Positions 7,643 to 15,254 of a stretch of DNA of 63,756 nt are shown in pieces. Positions within the stretch are counted from its first letter, which is position 1; every line of letters starts with the position of its first letter. The notes beneath the pieces were generated by a model. The model saw nothing but the letters and a program-made list of their open reading frames with translations. It made no database searches and had not been told where the DNA came from. Both the position numbers and the translations under genes were made by a program. This DNA comes from a virus, in IMG/VR virus record IMGVR_UViG_3300010391_000044, positions 1 to 63,756 of that record; one strand, given 5' to 3'.

Positions 7643-8145
7643 CTGAGGCACAATTCCATGTGGAACTCTCGGCCGCGTTTAGGATCTGTGGGTATTGGGT
7701 TGCAAAATGGCCCGATCTCCCCGTGAGTTTCCAAAGAAAAGGCGTCCACGGGCAGGACGGGAAGATCCGCTTCACGTTGCCGCGGCCATACGATCTCCAG
7801 TTGTGCAGCCCGGCCGGGATCTTCGGAGCCATCGAGTGTAAGCTCATTCACACCGAGCATTGGAAACTGGACGACCGGGCCATGCGGCAGCTCGACACCT
7901 TGCGGGGGATCGCCAGCCGGCCACCAGCCCTGGCCGCCTTCGCCGTCAACATCCGCTACCGGGGACCCCGCAAGGGCCAGTGCAACCGGGCCTTCCTGCT
8001 CCGGATCGAGCCACGGGAGCTGGCGCAGGACGCAATGGCCGACTGGCGCACCAGTCTCGTCATTGATCTGGAGTGGATGATCGCGTATGGTGCCGAGATC
8101 CCGCGCATCACTGGCGGGTGGAACGTGCGGGGGCTCGTCCCATGA
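7639..8145 (+). CDS. RecU-like PD-(D/E)XK nuclease (Holliday-junction resolvase fold)
   Basis: 168 aa from GTG 7639 (GTGA overlap). Features match RecU/PBP-related-factor-A-like nucleases: an N-terminal helix with aromatic residues, RPYDLQLC with the first Asp, then FGAIECKLI providing the E-x-K pair, and a following MRQLDTL helix. The likely role is resolving recombination or replication branch points. It sits between small genes and an HNH gene, upstream of a HerA-like ATPase. The resolvase function is inferred from the fold. Confidence 0.7.
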   Translation: MTEAQFHVELSAAFRICGYWVAKWPDLPVSFQRKGVHGQDGKIRFTLPRPYDLQLCSPAGIFGAIECKLIHTEHWKLDDRAMRQLDTLRGIASRPPALAAFAVNIRYRGPRKGQCNRAFLLRIEPRELAQDAMADWRTSLVIDLEWMIAYGAEIPRITGGWNVRGLVP

Positions 8146-8702
8146 GAGGGCGAACGGGTAGACACGGGCATCATGCGCGAGGTCCGGAGCATCACCTATG
8201 GAAGGGAGGACAAATTGAGGGCTGTTGTCCGTACTGCGGCGCAACATTTTTTTACTGGCCAAGTGAACGGAAGGAATTCTGTTCCGCCCGGTGCGTCAAC
8301 CGTGGTGGACGAAGGGGCGGCAAAGGAAGACTACTTCTACGGAGCGATCAGGATATAAGAAACAGAATCCTTGCAAGAATCTCGGTGGATAGCACGACTG
8401 GTTGCTGGATTTGGCGCGGAGCCAAAAGCAACTCAGCCCGACCAGGCTGCCCACCCAGATATTACGGGCACATTCGCGCGCGTGGTAAAACGCGCCGTGT
8501 CCATAGACTCGCGTATGAACTGTGGCGAGGACAGATCCCCAAGGGGCTGGAGCCAGATCATACGTGTAGGCAAACGCTCTGCGCCAATCCTTGGCACCTC
8601 GAACCCGTAACTGGAAGCGTGAATGCTCAACGTGGGTTGACGGGGAAGGTACCGAGAAGACCGGCACGCGATGGAGCCGGATTGGCACAAGCCCGAAAGT
8701 GA
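8142..8702 (+). CDS. HNH homing endonuclease (zinc-ribbon N-terminus)
   Basis: 186 aa, ATGA overlap with the upstream nuclease. An N-terminal zinc ribbon (CCPYCGATFFY, FCSARCVN) is followed by TGCWIWRGA, VHRLAYELWRG and the HNH core DHTCRQTLCANPWHLEPVT. This layout is typical of free-standing phage HNH homing enzymes. Its position between two conserved genes fits intronless homing. Confidence 0.85.
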   Translation: MRGRTGRHGHHARGPEHHLWKGGQIEGCCPYCGATFFYWPSERKEFCSARCVNRGGRRGGKGRLLLRSDQDIRNRILARISVDSTTGCWIWRGAKSNSARPGCPPRYYGHIRARGKTRRVHRLAYELWRGQIPKGLEPDHTCRQTLCANPWHLEPVTGSVNAQRGLTGKVPRRPARDGAGLAQARK

Positions 8703-8713
8703 GGTGATACCAC

Positions 8714-8782
8714 GTGGGGAAGAAGAAGCAGAAGAAAGGAAAGAAGAAAGGGAAGGCTGGTACGGTGCCAACTGGCGGGTAG
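8714..8782 (+). CDS. 22-residue lysine-rich peptide
   Basis: GTG at 8714 after GAGGTGATACCAC; product begins VGKKKQKKGKKKGKAG. The composition is like small basic phage peptides, but the length makes this uncertain. A hairpin GCCCCC(GATCCC)GGGGGC follows at 8796-8813, without a T-run. Confidence 0.35.
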   Translation: MGKKKQKKGKKKGKAGTVPTGG

Positions 8783-8833
8783 CTCCTGGTAGCCGGCCCC
8801 CGATCCCGGGGGCTCGCACTCATCGAGGGGGTC

Positions 8834-9613
8834 ATGCGATTGAAGTCCATTAGCAGCCGTGAGCGACTGGCCCGATGGCGGAGAGCGAACCGTGAGCATG
8901 TACGGGCCTACTTTGCTGCCTGGAGGACTCGCCATAGGGAGGAGTTGAAGGCGTACCACGCTAACTGGTACAGAAAGAATCGTGACGAACAACTAGCAAA
9001 GTGCGCCCTTCGTTATACGGCCAGACGCGAGGAGATCCTTGAACAAAAGCGGAAGTATCTGGCCGACAACGGCGATCGCATCAACGCTGTCCGAAGGGCA
9101 AGACGTGCTGGCGAACCTGAGCGTGTGCGAAAGCTGGAGAAGCTGTGGCGAGAGCGAAACCCGGAAAAGAAGCTCGCGAAGGACTCAGCATATCGCCATA
9201 AGTACCCTGATCGTATTAAGGCCAGCACTGAGGCTGCGAAGAAGAAGAAGCCGGAACTTTACCGCCTTCTGAACGTGCAAAGATCCAATCGCAGGCGGTC
9301 CCGTGTGCGCCTTGCACCGACTGAACCAGTTAGTATCAAGGCGATTATCGAGAGAGATCGAAGTATCTGCCATCTCTGCTCGAAGCGTGTGCAGAGCGGA
9401 AACCTCTCGATTGATCACCTGATCCCAGTCATTCGTGGGGGCGCGTTCGCGGTCTGGAATTTATGTGTAGCGCACAGGGCGTGCAATTATCGAAGGGGGA
9501 CAAAGCGGATCCTGACAGAGGAGACAAGGGAGGCGGCGGAAATCTATATCCAGGGGAGACTACATGAGCACGATCGTTCTCGGCAAGAGCGGTCTCAAGC
9601 CAATTACGCTTGA
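8834..9613 (+). CDS. HNH endonuclease with Arg-rich N-terminus
   Basis: 259 aa. Residues 1-150 are Arg/Lys/Glu-rich repeated helices (REHVRAYFAAWRTRHREELK, KAYHANWYRKNRDEQLAKC), the common DNA-gripping region of this HNH subfamily. The catalytic zinc-HNH domain follows: CHLCSKRV, LSIDHLIPVIRGG, NLCVAHRACNYRRG. It overlaps the HerA-like gene by 50 bases. Probably a homing enzyme. Confidence 0.85.
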   Translation: MRLKSISSRERLARWRRANREHVRAYFAAWRTRHREELKAYHANWYRKNRDEQLAKCALRYTARREEILEQKRKYLADNGDRINAVRRARRAGEPERVRKLEKLWRERNPEKKLAKDSAYRHKYPDRIKASTEAAKKKKPELYRLLNVQRSNRRRSRVRLAPTEPVSIKAIIERDRSICHLCSKRVQSGNLSIDHLIPVIRGGAFAVWNLCVAHRACNYRRGTKRILTEETREAAEIYIQGRLHEHDRSRQERSQANYA

Positions 9614-11228
9614 CCTCGACCGACTCATCCGGACGCGCCTGCTGGTCCAGGCGAACTCCGGTGGAGGGAAATCCTACCTCTTGCGTCGGCTGGCAGAACA
9701 GCTCTTCGGGAAGATCCCGGTCCTGCTGATTGATCCCGAGGGTGAATTTGCCACGCTGCGTGAACGCTTCGGCTATGTCCTCGTCGGGAAGGGTGGCGAG
9801 ACGCCCGCAGACCCCCGGTCGGCTGCCTTGGTCGCACACCGATTACTTGAACTGCAGGCGTCAGCAGTGTGCGACCTCTATGAAATGCCTGTTCGAGAGC
9901 GCCACCGATGGATCCGACTCTTCCTAGAGGCGTTAATTGACGCGCCCAAGCGACTTTGGCGTCCCACGATCATTGTGGTGGACGAGGCACATGGCTTCGC
10001 GCCGGAGAAGGGACACGGGGAGTCCGAAGCCTCTGATGCCATGATCGGTTTGGCCACGCGAGGACGCAAGCGCGGCTTCGCCTGTGTCTTTGCCACGCAA
10101 CGATTGGGGAAACTCCGGAAGGACGTCGCAGCCGAACTCCTGAATGTGCTGATCGGCCAGACGTTCGTGGATATTGATCGAAAACGAGCCGCTGAGGCCC
10201 TTGGGATCCCGGCCAAAGAGGAGCGCGCCTTCTTTGACCAGGTGAAGGTGATGGAACCTGGGAGCTTTTGGGGTTTAGGTCGGGCCCTGGCGATGGAGCG
10301 TGTCCTGATCCATATCGGTCCGGTACAGACTACGCATCCCGAGCCGGGCTCGGCGAGACATTCGGCCGCGCCTCCGCCCGCTCCCGATAGGGTCAGAGCC
10401 CTCTTGCCGAGGCTGCAGGACCTGCCAAAGGAGGCTGAGGAGCGGGCGCAGACACTCTCGGATCTGCGGCAAGAAATCCTGCGATTGCGGGCGGAAGTCC
10501 GGCAGGCCAAGCAGGCCGTTCCGCAGACAAAGACAGAGACGAAGGAGATCTCCGTAATCAAGCCGGCAGACCTGGCCCGCCTGGAGCGCCACATCGCCTG
10601 GTTCGATAAGATCCGCGACCGGCTGGCCCAGGCCCAGCAGGTGCTCACGACCGAGTTCGGCATCCTCGCGGATGCGGTCAAGAAGGTCAGCCAAGCTCCC
10701 ATCGCTGTGTCCCCCAGCCGGCCCTTCGGCGAGCTGCCCGTGCCCTCGGCGGTGGCGCGGCCAGTGCACGTGGCGGCCGCAGATGATTCCGGTCCTCTCG
10801 ACCACGGCCAGCGCCGGATCCTGGAGACCGTCAGAATGCTGAACATCCGGCAGGTTCCGGTCACGCGCGAGGCGGTCGCCCGATGGATGGGCATCCACCC
10901 GAATGGCGGCCGCTACAACCATGGGCTGGCAAAGCTGCGCGAGCTGGGGTATCTTAACGGCTGGAGAATCCTCAAACCGATGACCGGATCAGACCCATCG
11001 GAGACGGGTCCGGTGGCCGTCTTGGGCAGCTTCAAGGAACATTCTCAGCGTAAAGTCTTTGCCGCCATTCTGGAGAGTAAGGAGCCGCTGACGCGCGAGG
11101 AACTTGCCAAGAAACTCGGCATCCACCCGAACGGAGGACGCTTTAACAAGACCCTCGCCTGGTTCCGCGACATGGGGATCATCCCCGATCGCGGGCCGAT
11201 TACCCCGACCGAAGGAGTGTTCCGATGA
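9564..11228 (+). CDS. HerA/FtsK-like ATPase with two C-terminal winged helices
   Basis: 554 aa. DUF87/HerA-type core: Walker A ANSGGGKS (residues 30-37), LIDPEGEF, Walker B IIVVDEAHGF near 132-141, and FATQRLGKL, LIGQTF. Residues about 290-330 are coiled coil. The C-terminus holds two related winged-helix units with near-identical MGIHPNGGRYNHGLAKLREL and LGIHPNGGRFNKTLAWFRDM. HerA ATPases form hexamers that pump DNA with a nuclease partner; a RecU-like nuclease lies upstream. Its phage role (recombination, packaging or counter-defence) is not shown. ATG follows CAGGGGAGACTAC. Confidence 0.85.
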   Translation: MSTIVLGKSGLKPITLDLDRLIRTRLLVQANSGGGKSYLLRRLAEQLFGKIPVLLIDPEGEFATLRERFGYVLVGKGGETPADPRSAALVAHRLLELQASAVCDLYEMPVRERHRWIRLFLEALIDAPKRLWRPTIIVVDEAHGFAPEKGHGESEASDAMIGLATRGRKRGFACVFATQRLGKLRKDVAAELLNVLIGQTFVDIDRKRAAEALGIPAKEERAFFDQVKVMEPGSFWGLGRALAMERVLIHIGPVQTTHPEPGSARHSAAPPPAPDRVRALLPRLQDLPKEAEERAQTLSDLRQEILRLRAEVRQAKQAVPQTKTETKEISVIKPADLARLERHIAWFDKIRDRLAQAQQVLTTEFGILADAVKKVSQAPIAVSPSRPFGELPVPSAVARPVHVAAADDSGPLDHGQRRILETVRMLNIRQVPVTREAVARWMGIHPNGGRYNHGLAKLRELGYLNGWRILKPMTGSDPSETGPVAVLGSFKEHSQRKVFAAILESKEPLTREELAKKLGIHPNGGRFNKTLAWFRDMGIIPDRGPITPTEGVFR

Positions 11229-11644
11229 ACAACTTTTGGACTGGTGCCGCGATCGTCGTCGCTGTGGTGGCGATCGTCGAAGCGTTGCGGGTCTTTCGCA
11301 CCAGGAAACCGAAGATCGCAAGGGGTCAGTCCGCGCCCATGAGTCTCCACGACTCCGCCCGGGCACTGATCCTGGCCGGGGAGGCGGCCTTTCGTTCCCC
11401 GCATCGCCAAGCTCTCGTCGAGGAGTTCTGGAAGCTGGCGGATGCCCGCCTGGAGAATCTTCCCATTCGCCTCCACCCGGCCGCCCTTGGACTGCTCACC
11501 TGCCAGATTGACTACCTCCAGCGCAATCCGGAGCGGTCCGCGGTGGCCCTGGCCGGCTTGCGGGGCGGGATCCTCGGCCTAGCGACGGCAGGGCAGGTAT
11601 ACGAGCTGGAGACCCCTGTGCCGCGAGGAGGAGCGCCGTCGTGA
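11225..11644 (+). CDS. Membrane-anchored small protein
   Basis: 139 aa, overlapping the HerA-like gene by 4 bases. One N-terminal transmembrane helix (WTGAAIVVAVVAIVEAL), then a soluble helical domain (DSARALILAGEAAF, LVEEFWKLADARLENL). The coupling suggests co-expression with the ATPase. No family recognised. Confidence 0.6.
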   Translation: MNNFWTGAAIVVAVVAIVEALRVFRTRKPKIARGQSAPMSLHDSARALILAGEAAFRSPHRQALVEEFWKLADARLENLPIRLHPAALGLLTCQIDYLQRNPERSAVALAGLRGGILGLATAGQVYELETPVPRGGAPS

Positions 11645-11808
11645 GCCAGAATGATCCCGTGCGGATTCCGATCGCCTGCATCATCTGCAAGGGCCGTCAG
11701 CCGGGGTTCCTCCTCTTCGGCTATCTCCCGTCTGACAGATCCATCCCGTGTCTCAAGTGCGAGACGTGCGGGACCCGGTACACTGTTGAAGTGGCCATCG
11801 CCACGTAG
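11641..11808 (+). CDS. 55-residue zinc-ribbon protein
   Basis: GTG at 11641 overlapping the upstream TGA. Cys pairs CIICKG and CLKCETCGTRYTVEV form a compact zinc ribbon like those in rubredoxin-type or transcription zinc ribbons. It lies between the membrane protein and the vWA gene in the same operon. Confidence 0.65.
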   Translation: MSQNDPVRIPIACIICKGRQPGFLLFGYLPSDRSIPCLKCETCGTRYTVEVAIAT

Positions 11809-11824
11809 AGAGAGGAACACGCCC

Positions 11825-12478
11825 ATGCGCGAGAACCTGACCGACATCACCCTGTTGCTGGACCGGACCGGCTCGATGCAGGTGGTCCGGGATGAGACGA
11901 TCTCGGCCGTCAATCGGTTCCTGGAGGAGCAGAAGCAGGTGCCGAAAGAGGCCACATTCACCCTGGTTCAATTCGACTCGCAGGATCCCTTCGAGGTGAT
12001 CCAGCGGGCCGTGCCGCTTCGAGAGGCCCGGCCACTCACGGCCGAGACCTACGTGCCACGCGCCTGGACGCCCCTGCTCGACGCGATCGGCCGGACGATC
12101 AATGACGCCGGGGCGCGGCTCGGCGCCCTGCTCGAAGGCGACCGGCCAGGGAAAGTCGTCCTGGCGATCATCACGGACGGTCTGGAGAACGCGAGCAAGG
12201 AGTTCTCCCGGGCGAAGATCCTGGAGATGATCACGCACCAACGGGAGGCCTACCAGTGGCAGATTGTGTTCCTCGGGGCGAACCAGGATGCGATCCAGGA
12301 AGGCGCGGGGCTCGGGGTTCCCAAGAGTGCCTCGCTCACCTACGGTGCCACCCCGGCTGGCGTGCAGGCGGCATACGCCTCCTTGAGCCAGAATGTGGCG
12401 GCGTACCGGGTCGGGGCATCGGTCGCGATGTCTTGGAGCGAGGAGGATCGGAAGAAGCAGGGAACGGCGCGGCAGTAG
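11825..12478 (+). CDS. von Willebrand factor A domain protein
   Basis: 217 aa. A complete MIDAS site is visible: DRTGSM (D13, T15, S17), WTPLLDAIG and IITDGLEN. Phage and bacterial homologues with the same LGANQDAIQEG end segment are common, but their role is not settled; vWA domains bind partner proteins through a metal ion. ATG 11825 lies 14 bases after AGAGAGGAA. It is the last gene of the left operon, followed by a terminator. Confidence 0.85.
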   Translation: MRENLTDITLLLDRTGSMQVVRDETISAVNRFLEEQKQVPKEATFTLVQFDSQDPFEVIQRAVPLREARPLTAETYVPRAWTPLLDAIGRTINDAGARLGALLEGDRPGKVVLAIITDGLENASKEFSRAKILEMITHQREAYQWQIVFLGANQDAIQEGAGLGVPKSASLTYGATPAGVQAAYASLSQNVAAYRVGASVAMSWSEEDRKKQGTARQ

Positions 12479-12496
12479 GCGGAGCAAGAAGATCCT

Positions 12497-12528
12497 GGCC
12501 GGGGGACCTACCCCCGGCCATTCTTTTT
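12497..12528 (+). terminator. Intrinsic terminator of the left operon
   Basis: GGCCGGGGG, loop ACCTA, CCCCCGGCC (9-bp perfect stem) followed by ATTCTTTTT. The stop codon of the convergent minus-strand gene lies in the loop, so plus transcripts are stopped exactly where the minus operon ends. Confidence 0.9.
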
Positions 12529-12711
12529 CACGATGTCCACGAACGTGGTGAGCGCGCCCAGGACGAGTTGCTGCATGCTGACCTGGCGATCGAAGGCCAG
12601 GAGCTTGACCTCCCGATGCAGATCCCGGTGGAACCAGACCGTGTAGGGCACCCAGGACCGGTCCTTGAGCTTTCCCCGGGCCCACGGGCGCGGGGCAGTC
12701 TTCGGCCTCAT
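12508..12711 (-). CDS. Ribbon-helix-helix-like small protein
   Basis: 67 aa. After a basic N-terminus (MRPKTAPRPWARGKLKDR), a beta strand VPYTVWF and two helices (HREVKLLAFDRQ, SMQQLVLGALTTFV) match the ribbon-helix-helix pattern of Arc/CopG repressors. It is the last gene of the minus operon and starts by ATGA overlap. It could be a DNA-binding regulator; that is inference. Confidence 0.6.
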   Translation of the reverse strand: MRPKTAPRPWARGKLKDRSWVPYTVWFHRDLHREVKLLAFDRQVSMQQLVLGALTTFVDIVKKNGRG

Positions 12712-12953
12712 CGGGACCCTCCAAAACGTCTCCCGGCCAGTTCCTTCGCCTTCCGGCCGTGCGACACGGCACAGCCGATCAGATAGAGGAACACCACGAA
12801 CAGAATCAGCTCCGTCAGGACGTCCACGAAAAAGCGCATGCTGAGTCCCCACTGACGGCCCGAGGTGCTGTGGACGAAACCTAAGATGAAGACCCCTATC
12901 CCGAGACAGGCCTGCACCTTCGCAAGCCAGCGGTGGTAGCGTTCATCCGCCAT
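12708..12953 (-). CDS. Small two-helix membrane protein
   Basis: 81 aa. Two hydrophobic segments (VQACLGIGVFILGFVHST; ELILFVVFLYLIGCAV) flank a polar loop; the C-terminus is basic. Start at 12953 is favoured by AAAGGA about 10 bases upstream. Could be a holin-like or superinfection protein; no family motif seen. Confidence 0.6.
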   Translation of the reverse strand: MADERYHRWLAKVQACLGIGVFILGFVHSTSGRQWGLSMRFFVDVLTELILFVVFLYLIGCAVSHGRKAKELAGRRFGGSR

Positions 12954-13107
12954 AGGTATCATCCTTTCCGCCCAGCCATCGGAGCAGCTTCGGCCCGGCC
13001 CAGCAGAGGAAGAGCCAGAACCCTGCGAACGCGACCAGCTCGATGATTGTCCCAAACATCCCGGCCACCAGCAGCATAACCCCGATCACAACGACCCAGG
13101 TTGGCAT
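12943..13107 (-). CDS. 54-residue membrane protein
   Basis: MPTWVVVIGVMLLVAGMFG and IIELVAFAGFWLFLCWAG form two membrane segments, followed by a short Lys/Arg tail. Its start overlaps the upstream stop (TGATG). Together with its neighbour it forms a pair of tiny membrane proteins. Confidence 0.6.
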   Translation of the reverse strand: MPTWVVVIGVMLLVAGMFGTIIELVAFAGFWLFLCWAGPKLLRWLGGKDDTYGG

Positions 13108-13604
13108 CAGGCAGGCTCCTTCTGTGTGAGCCACGGGAGCAGGCGGTGCTCCTCCACCGGCAGCGTGGCCTCCACCAGTGGCAACCGGAGGCGGTACTTC
13201 TCCTTCAATCGCCGCAGGGCGGCTAGGCTCCCAGCCTTGGCCTGGGCGATCAAGTCCGGCCGACTGGCCCGCTCGGCGATCTGTGCACTCCGCAGCCGCA
13301 GCAGCGCCTCTTGTTCGTCCACGGTCCAGTCGCCGAGATGGTCCTCGCGCGCGATGCCCACCCGCTTCGGGATGATGTTCCGCATCGGCGCCGCCTTCTG
13401 ACGCTGCCGTTCTGCATGCAGCCACCGGCGCCGGTCCTCGATCGTGAAGGTCAGACCCAGGATCTTGTAGCGCAGGTAGTGTAGGCGGTTCACGGTCAGG
13501 CCGAACTCAATCGCCAGATGCTTGATCTCGCCGAACCTGGCGACTCGGAGGCGGGCAAGGACCACATCCATCGCTGGGGCTGGTTCCACCGGATTGCTGT
13601 CCAT
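13107..13604 (-). CDS. Hypothetical protein with possible HTH
   Basis: 165 aa. FGEIKHLAIEFGLTVNRLHY near residues 24-43 has helix-turn-helix spacing. The rest is Arg/Leu-rich helix (EALLRLRSAQIAERA, LAALRRLKEKYRLR). Might be a regulator or small terminase-like DNA binder; no clear match. Confidence 0.55.
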   Translation of the reverse strand: MDSNPVEPAPAMDVVLARLRVARFGEIKHLAIEFGLTVNRLHYLRYKILGLTFTIEDRRRWLHAERQRQKAAPMRNIIPKRVGIAREDHLGDWTVDEQEALLRLRSAQIAERASRPDLIAQAKAGSLAALRRLKEKYRLRLPLVEATLPVEEHRLLPWLTQKEPA

Positions 13605-13605
13605 C

Positions 13606-13989
13606 TCAGACTCCCGCTTCGGGTTCCCCTTCGTCCAATACGGGGCACACCCGTTCGCCTACCCTGGACATAAGGTGGAAGCAGTTTGGGTGGAGATTTA
13701 ACCATGAGTCCGGTGCTGACTTGTCGAGCTGAACCCACTGGATGACCTCTCGGCCCGGCAGCAATTTTGCGGCGACCGCCTTCATCTCCTCCCAGGTCGG
13801 ATACCGCTCACTAGACGAGACAGAGATGTGGTCCCACTCCACCCCGCTCGGGAAGAGATCCCTGGAGAACACCACACTGCATGGGCCAAACCGGTAACAT
13901 TCCAGGAAGGCCATCGCTGGCAATTTCGGCAACGGGCAGGGCACTCGCACCAGTTCCCTTTGACCTGGCTCGGACCAGCCCCGCTTCAT
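13606..13989 (-). CDS. DUF7694-like phage protein
   Basis: 127 aa. VEWDHISVSSSERYPTWEEM and the later VIQWVQLDKS and NLHPNCFHLMSR match the small widespread phage family in which WEHVSVS...PTWEEM and HPxCLHLW are conserved. Biochemical role unknown. The ribosome-binding site is GAGAGGAGG. Confidence 0.75.
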   Translation of the reverse strand: MKRGWSEPGQRELVRVPCPLPKLPAMAFLECYRFGPCSVVFSRDLFPSGVEWDHISVSSSERYPTWEEMKAVAAKLLPGREVIQWVQLDKSAPDSWLNLHPNCFHLMSRVGERVCPVLDEGEPEAGV

Positions 13990-14011
13990 CGGATTCCTCC
14001 TCTCGCTCTGC

Positions 14012-14182
14012 TCAGATGCAATAAACGCTGCAACTCCCCGGGTAGCCGTAGCAACACGTGGTGCAAATCATAATCCGGCCGTCAGGCAGAAAGTAGGTTA
14101 CGCTCGTGCAGGCGGCCCACACCGCAGCGGCCATCCCGAGCAGCATCCAGGCCAAAACGAGGGCACACAGCAGGCGTTTCAG
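14012..14182 (-). CDS. Small Cys-rich exported protein with CTG start
   Basis: 56 aa. A signal-peptide-like N-terminus (KRLLCALVLAWMLLGMAAAV, then WAA) precedes a mature part with LPDGRIMICTTCCYGY, a pattern I recognise in tiny phage proteins (LPDGRxxxCTTCC). No ATG/GTG/TTG start fits: the best is CTG at 14182, which overlaps the upstream TGA as CTGA and has AAAGGAG about 8 bases before it. Likely periplasmic or membrane-attached. Confidence 0.6.
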   Translation of the reverse strand: MKRLLCALVLAWMLLGMAAAVWAACTSVTYFLPDGRIMICTTCCYGYPGSCSVYCI

Positions 14183-14346
14183 GGCGCGCTCCTTTCCTCC
14201 TTGGGCACCTGGATCTTCCAGGCGCAGTCCCGACAGCGGATCCAATCGCCATCCGCCTCGCGAGTGAAGCGCATGGCCCCTCCGCACTCCGGGCAGGCGT
14301 CAATGACCTTCGGGTCCCGGCTGAACAGGGCGAGACTTGGCTTCAT
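14179..14346 (-). CDS. 55-residue zinc-ribbon protein
   Basis: CPECGGAMRF and IRCRDCAWKIQV form a typical zinc ribbon. ATG at 14346 follows CAGGAGGACGCCGCT. Overlaps the end of the upstream gene by 47 bases in another frame. Probably a small nucleic-acid or protein adaptor. Confidence 0.65.
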   Translation of the reverse strand: MKPSLALFSRDPKVIDACPECGGAMRFTREADGDWIRCRDCAWKIQVPKEERSAP

Positions 14347-14695
14347 AGCGGCGTCCTCCTGGACCCTCCGAGGGACATTCCGACGGCGAGGTCCGACACA
14401 GCAAGGCCACCAGGTCGTGGCGAATGTCGCGAGCCTCCTGCACGACCTGGTCAATCCGATGGTTTTGCTCCTGCCGATACATACTCGCTGATACCAAAAA
14501 AGTGAGACCCGCCAACCCGCAGGCAATCAGGACCGCCCAGCCACCCCACAGGGTGATGGCCAGCTCCCAGCGGATCCGACGCCACCAGACAGGATGCAGG
14601 CAGTCGGTCCGGCGCCGGCTGACGGCCCCAAGGTGCTGGCCGAACCAGTCCACGGGACGGGCCACGTGCCGCAAGGTCCACCAGGGCCACCGCAT
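14300..14695 (-). CDS. Membrane protein with coiled-coil tail
   Basis: 131 aa. A Trp/Arg-rich N-terminus (MRWPWWTLRHVARPVDWFGQ), one membrane helix (WAVLIACGLAGLTFLVSASM), then a coiled coil (NHRIDQVVQEARDIRHDLVA). The layout resembles spanin- or Rz-like one-pass proteins, but the genomic setting does not show lysis genes, so this is only a possibility. Confidence 0.55.
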   Translation of the reverse strand: MRWPWWTLRHVARPVDWFGQHLGAVSRRRTDCLHPVWWRRIRWELAITLWGGWAVLIACGLAGLTFLVSASMYRQEQNHRIDQVVQEARDIRHDLVALLCRTSPSECPSEGPGGRRYEAKSRPVQPGPEGH

Positions 14696-15042
14696 CAGCG
14701 TTTCCTCCGGCCGGTTCTGGTCGGCTGGATATTCCGTTTCATGTAGCTGATGTAGAAGGCCTCGGCACGCTTCAGGGCGGCTTCCCGCTCCCCAAGTTCC
14801 TCTCTGGAGTGTGCCACCCGATTTTGGCACCCCTTGACATGGGCCGTGACGGCCGCTTCAGGGGAAAAGTAGAAGTGACGGTTGGGCCTATCGAAAATCG
14901 TTCGACTGCCCAGCCAGGAAGGATGCGACGGCACGTAATAGGTGGTCTTGCGCTCGATCGCCTCGCACGACACGAGTTCCAACTTCCCGTTATAGTCCGG
15001 ATCGTACACGGAGTAGATCGTGACGGTCGTTCGCTGCTTCAT
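14695..15042 (-). CDS. Hypothetical protein
   Basis: 115 aa. A beta-rich N-terminal half (TTVTIYSVYDPDYNGKLELV), a central HFYFSPEAAVTAHVKG and a helical basic tail. No family recognised. The start overlaps the upstream gene by 4 bases. Confidence 0.55.
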   Translation of the reverse strand: MKQRTTVTIYSVYDPDYNGKLELVSCEAIERKTTYYVPSHPSWLGSRTIFDRPNRHFYFSPEAAVTAHVKGCQNRVAHSREELGEREAALKRAEAFYISYMKRNIQPTRTGRRKR

Positions 15043-15254
15043 CGGAGCGTCTCCAGTCTGGCACGCAAGCGCCGGATACTCTCCAGCGCATCCGTGTGGT
15101 TATCCACCACCTTCTCGACCGCCGCTGGGCAGATGAGCACTGCCAGCCGGGCCTTATCGAATCCGTACCGCCCGCGGGCGAGGTGGAGCAGATCCACGGC
15201 CGTGTCCACGCTCATCGGGCTTCCAATCCACGTTTTCCGCATCGTCCGTTTCAT
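15039..15254 (-). CDS. Small helical protein
   Basis: 71 aa, helical (VDTAVDLLHLARGRYG, ALESIRRLRARLETL). ATGA overlaps on both sides. It directly follows the Spo11-like gene and might be an accessory, but there is no motif evidence. Confidence 0.55.
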   Translation of the reverse strand: MKRTMRKTWIGSPMSVDTAVDLLHLARGRYGFDKARLAVLICPAAVEKVVDNHTDALESIRRLRARLETLR

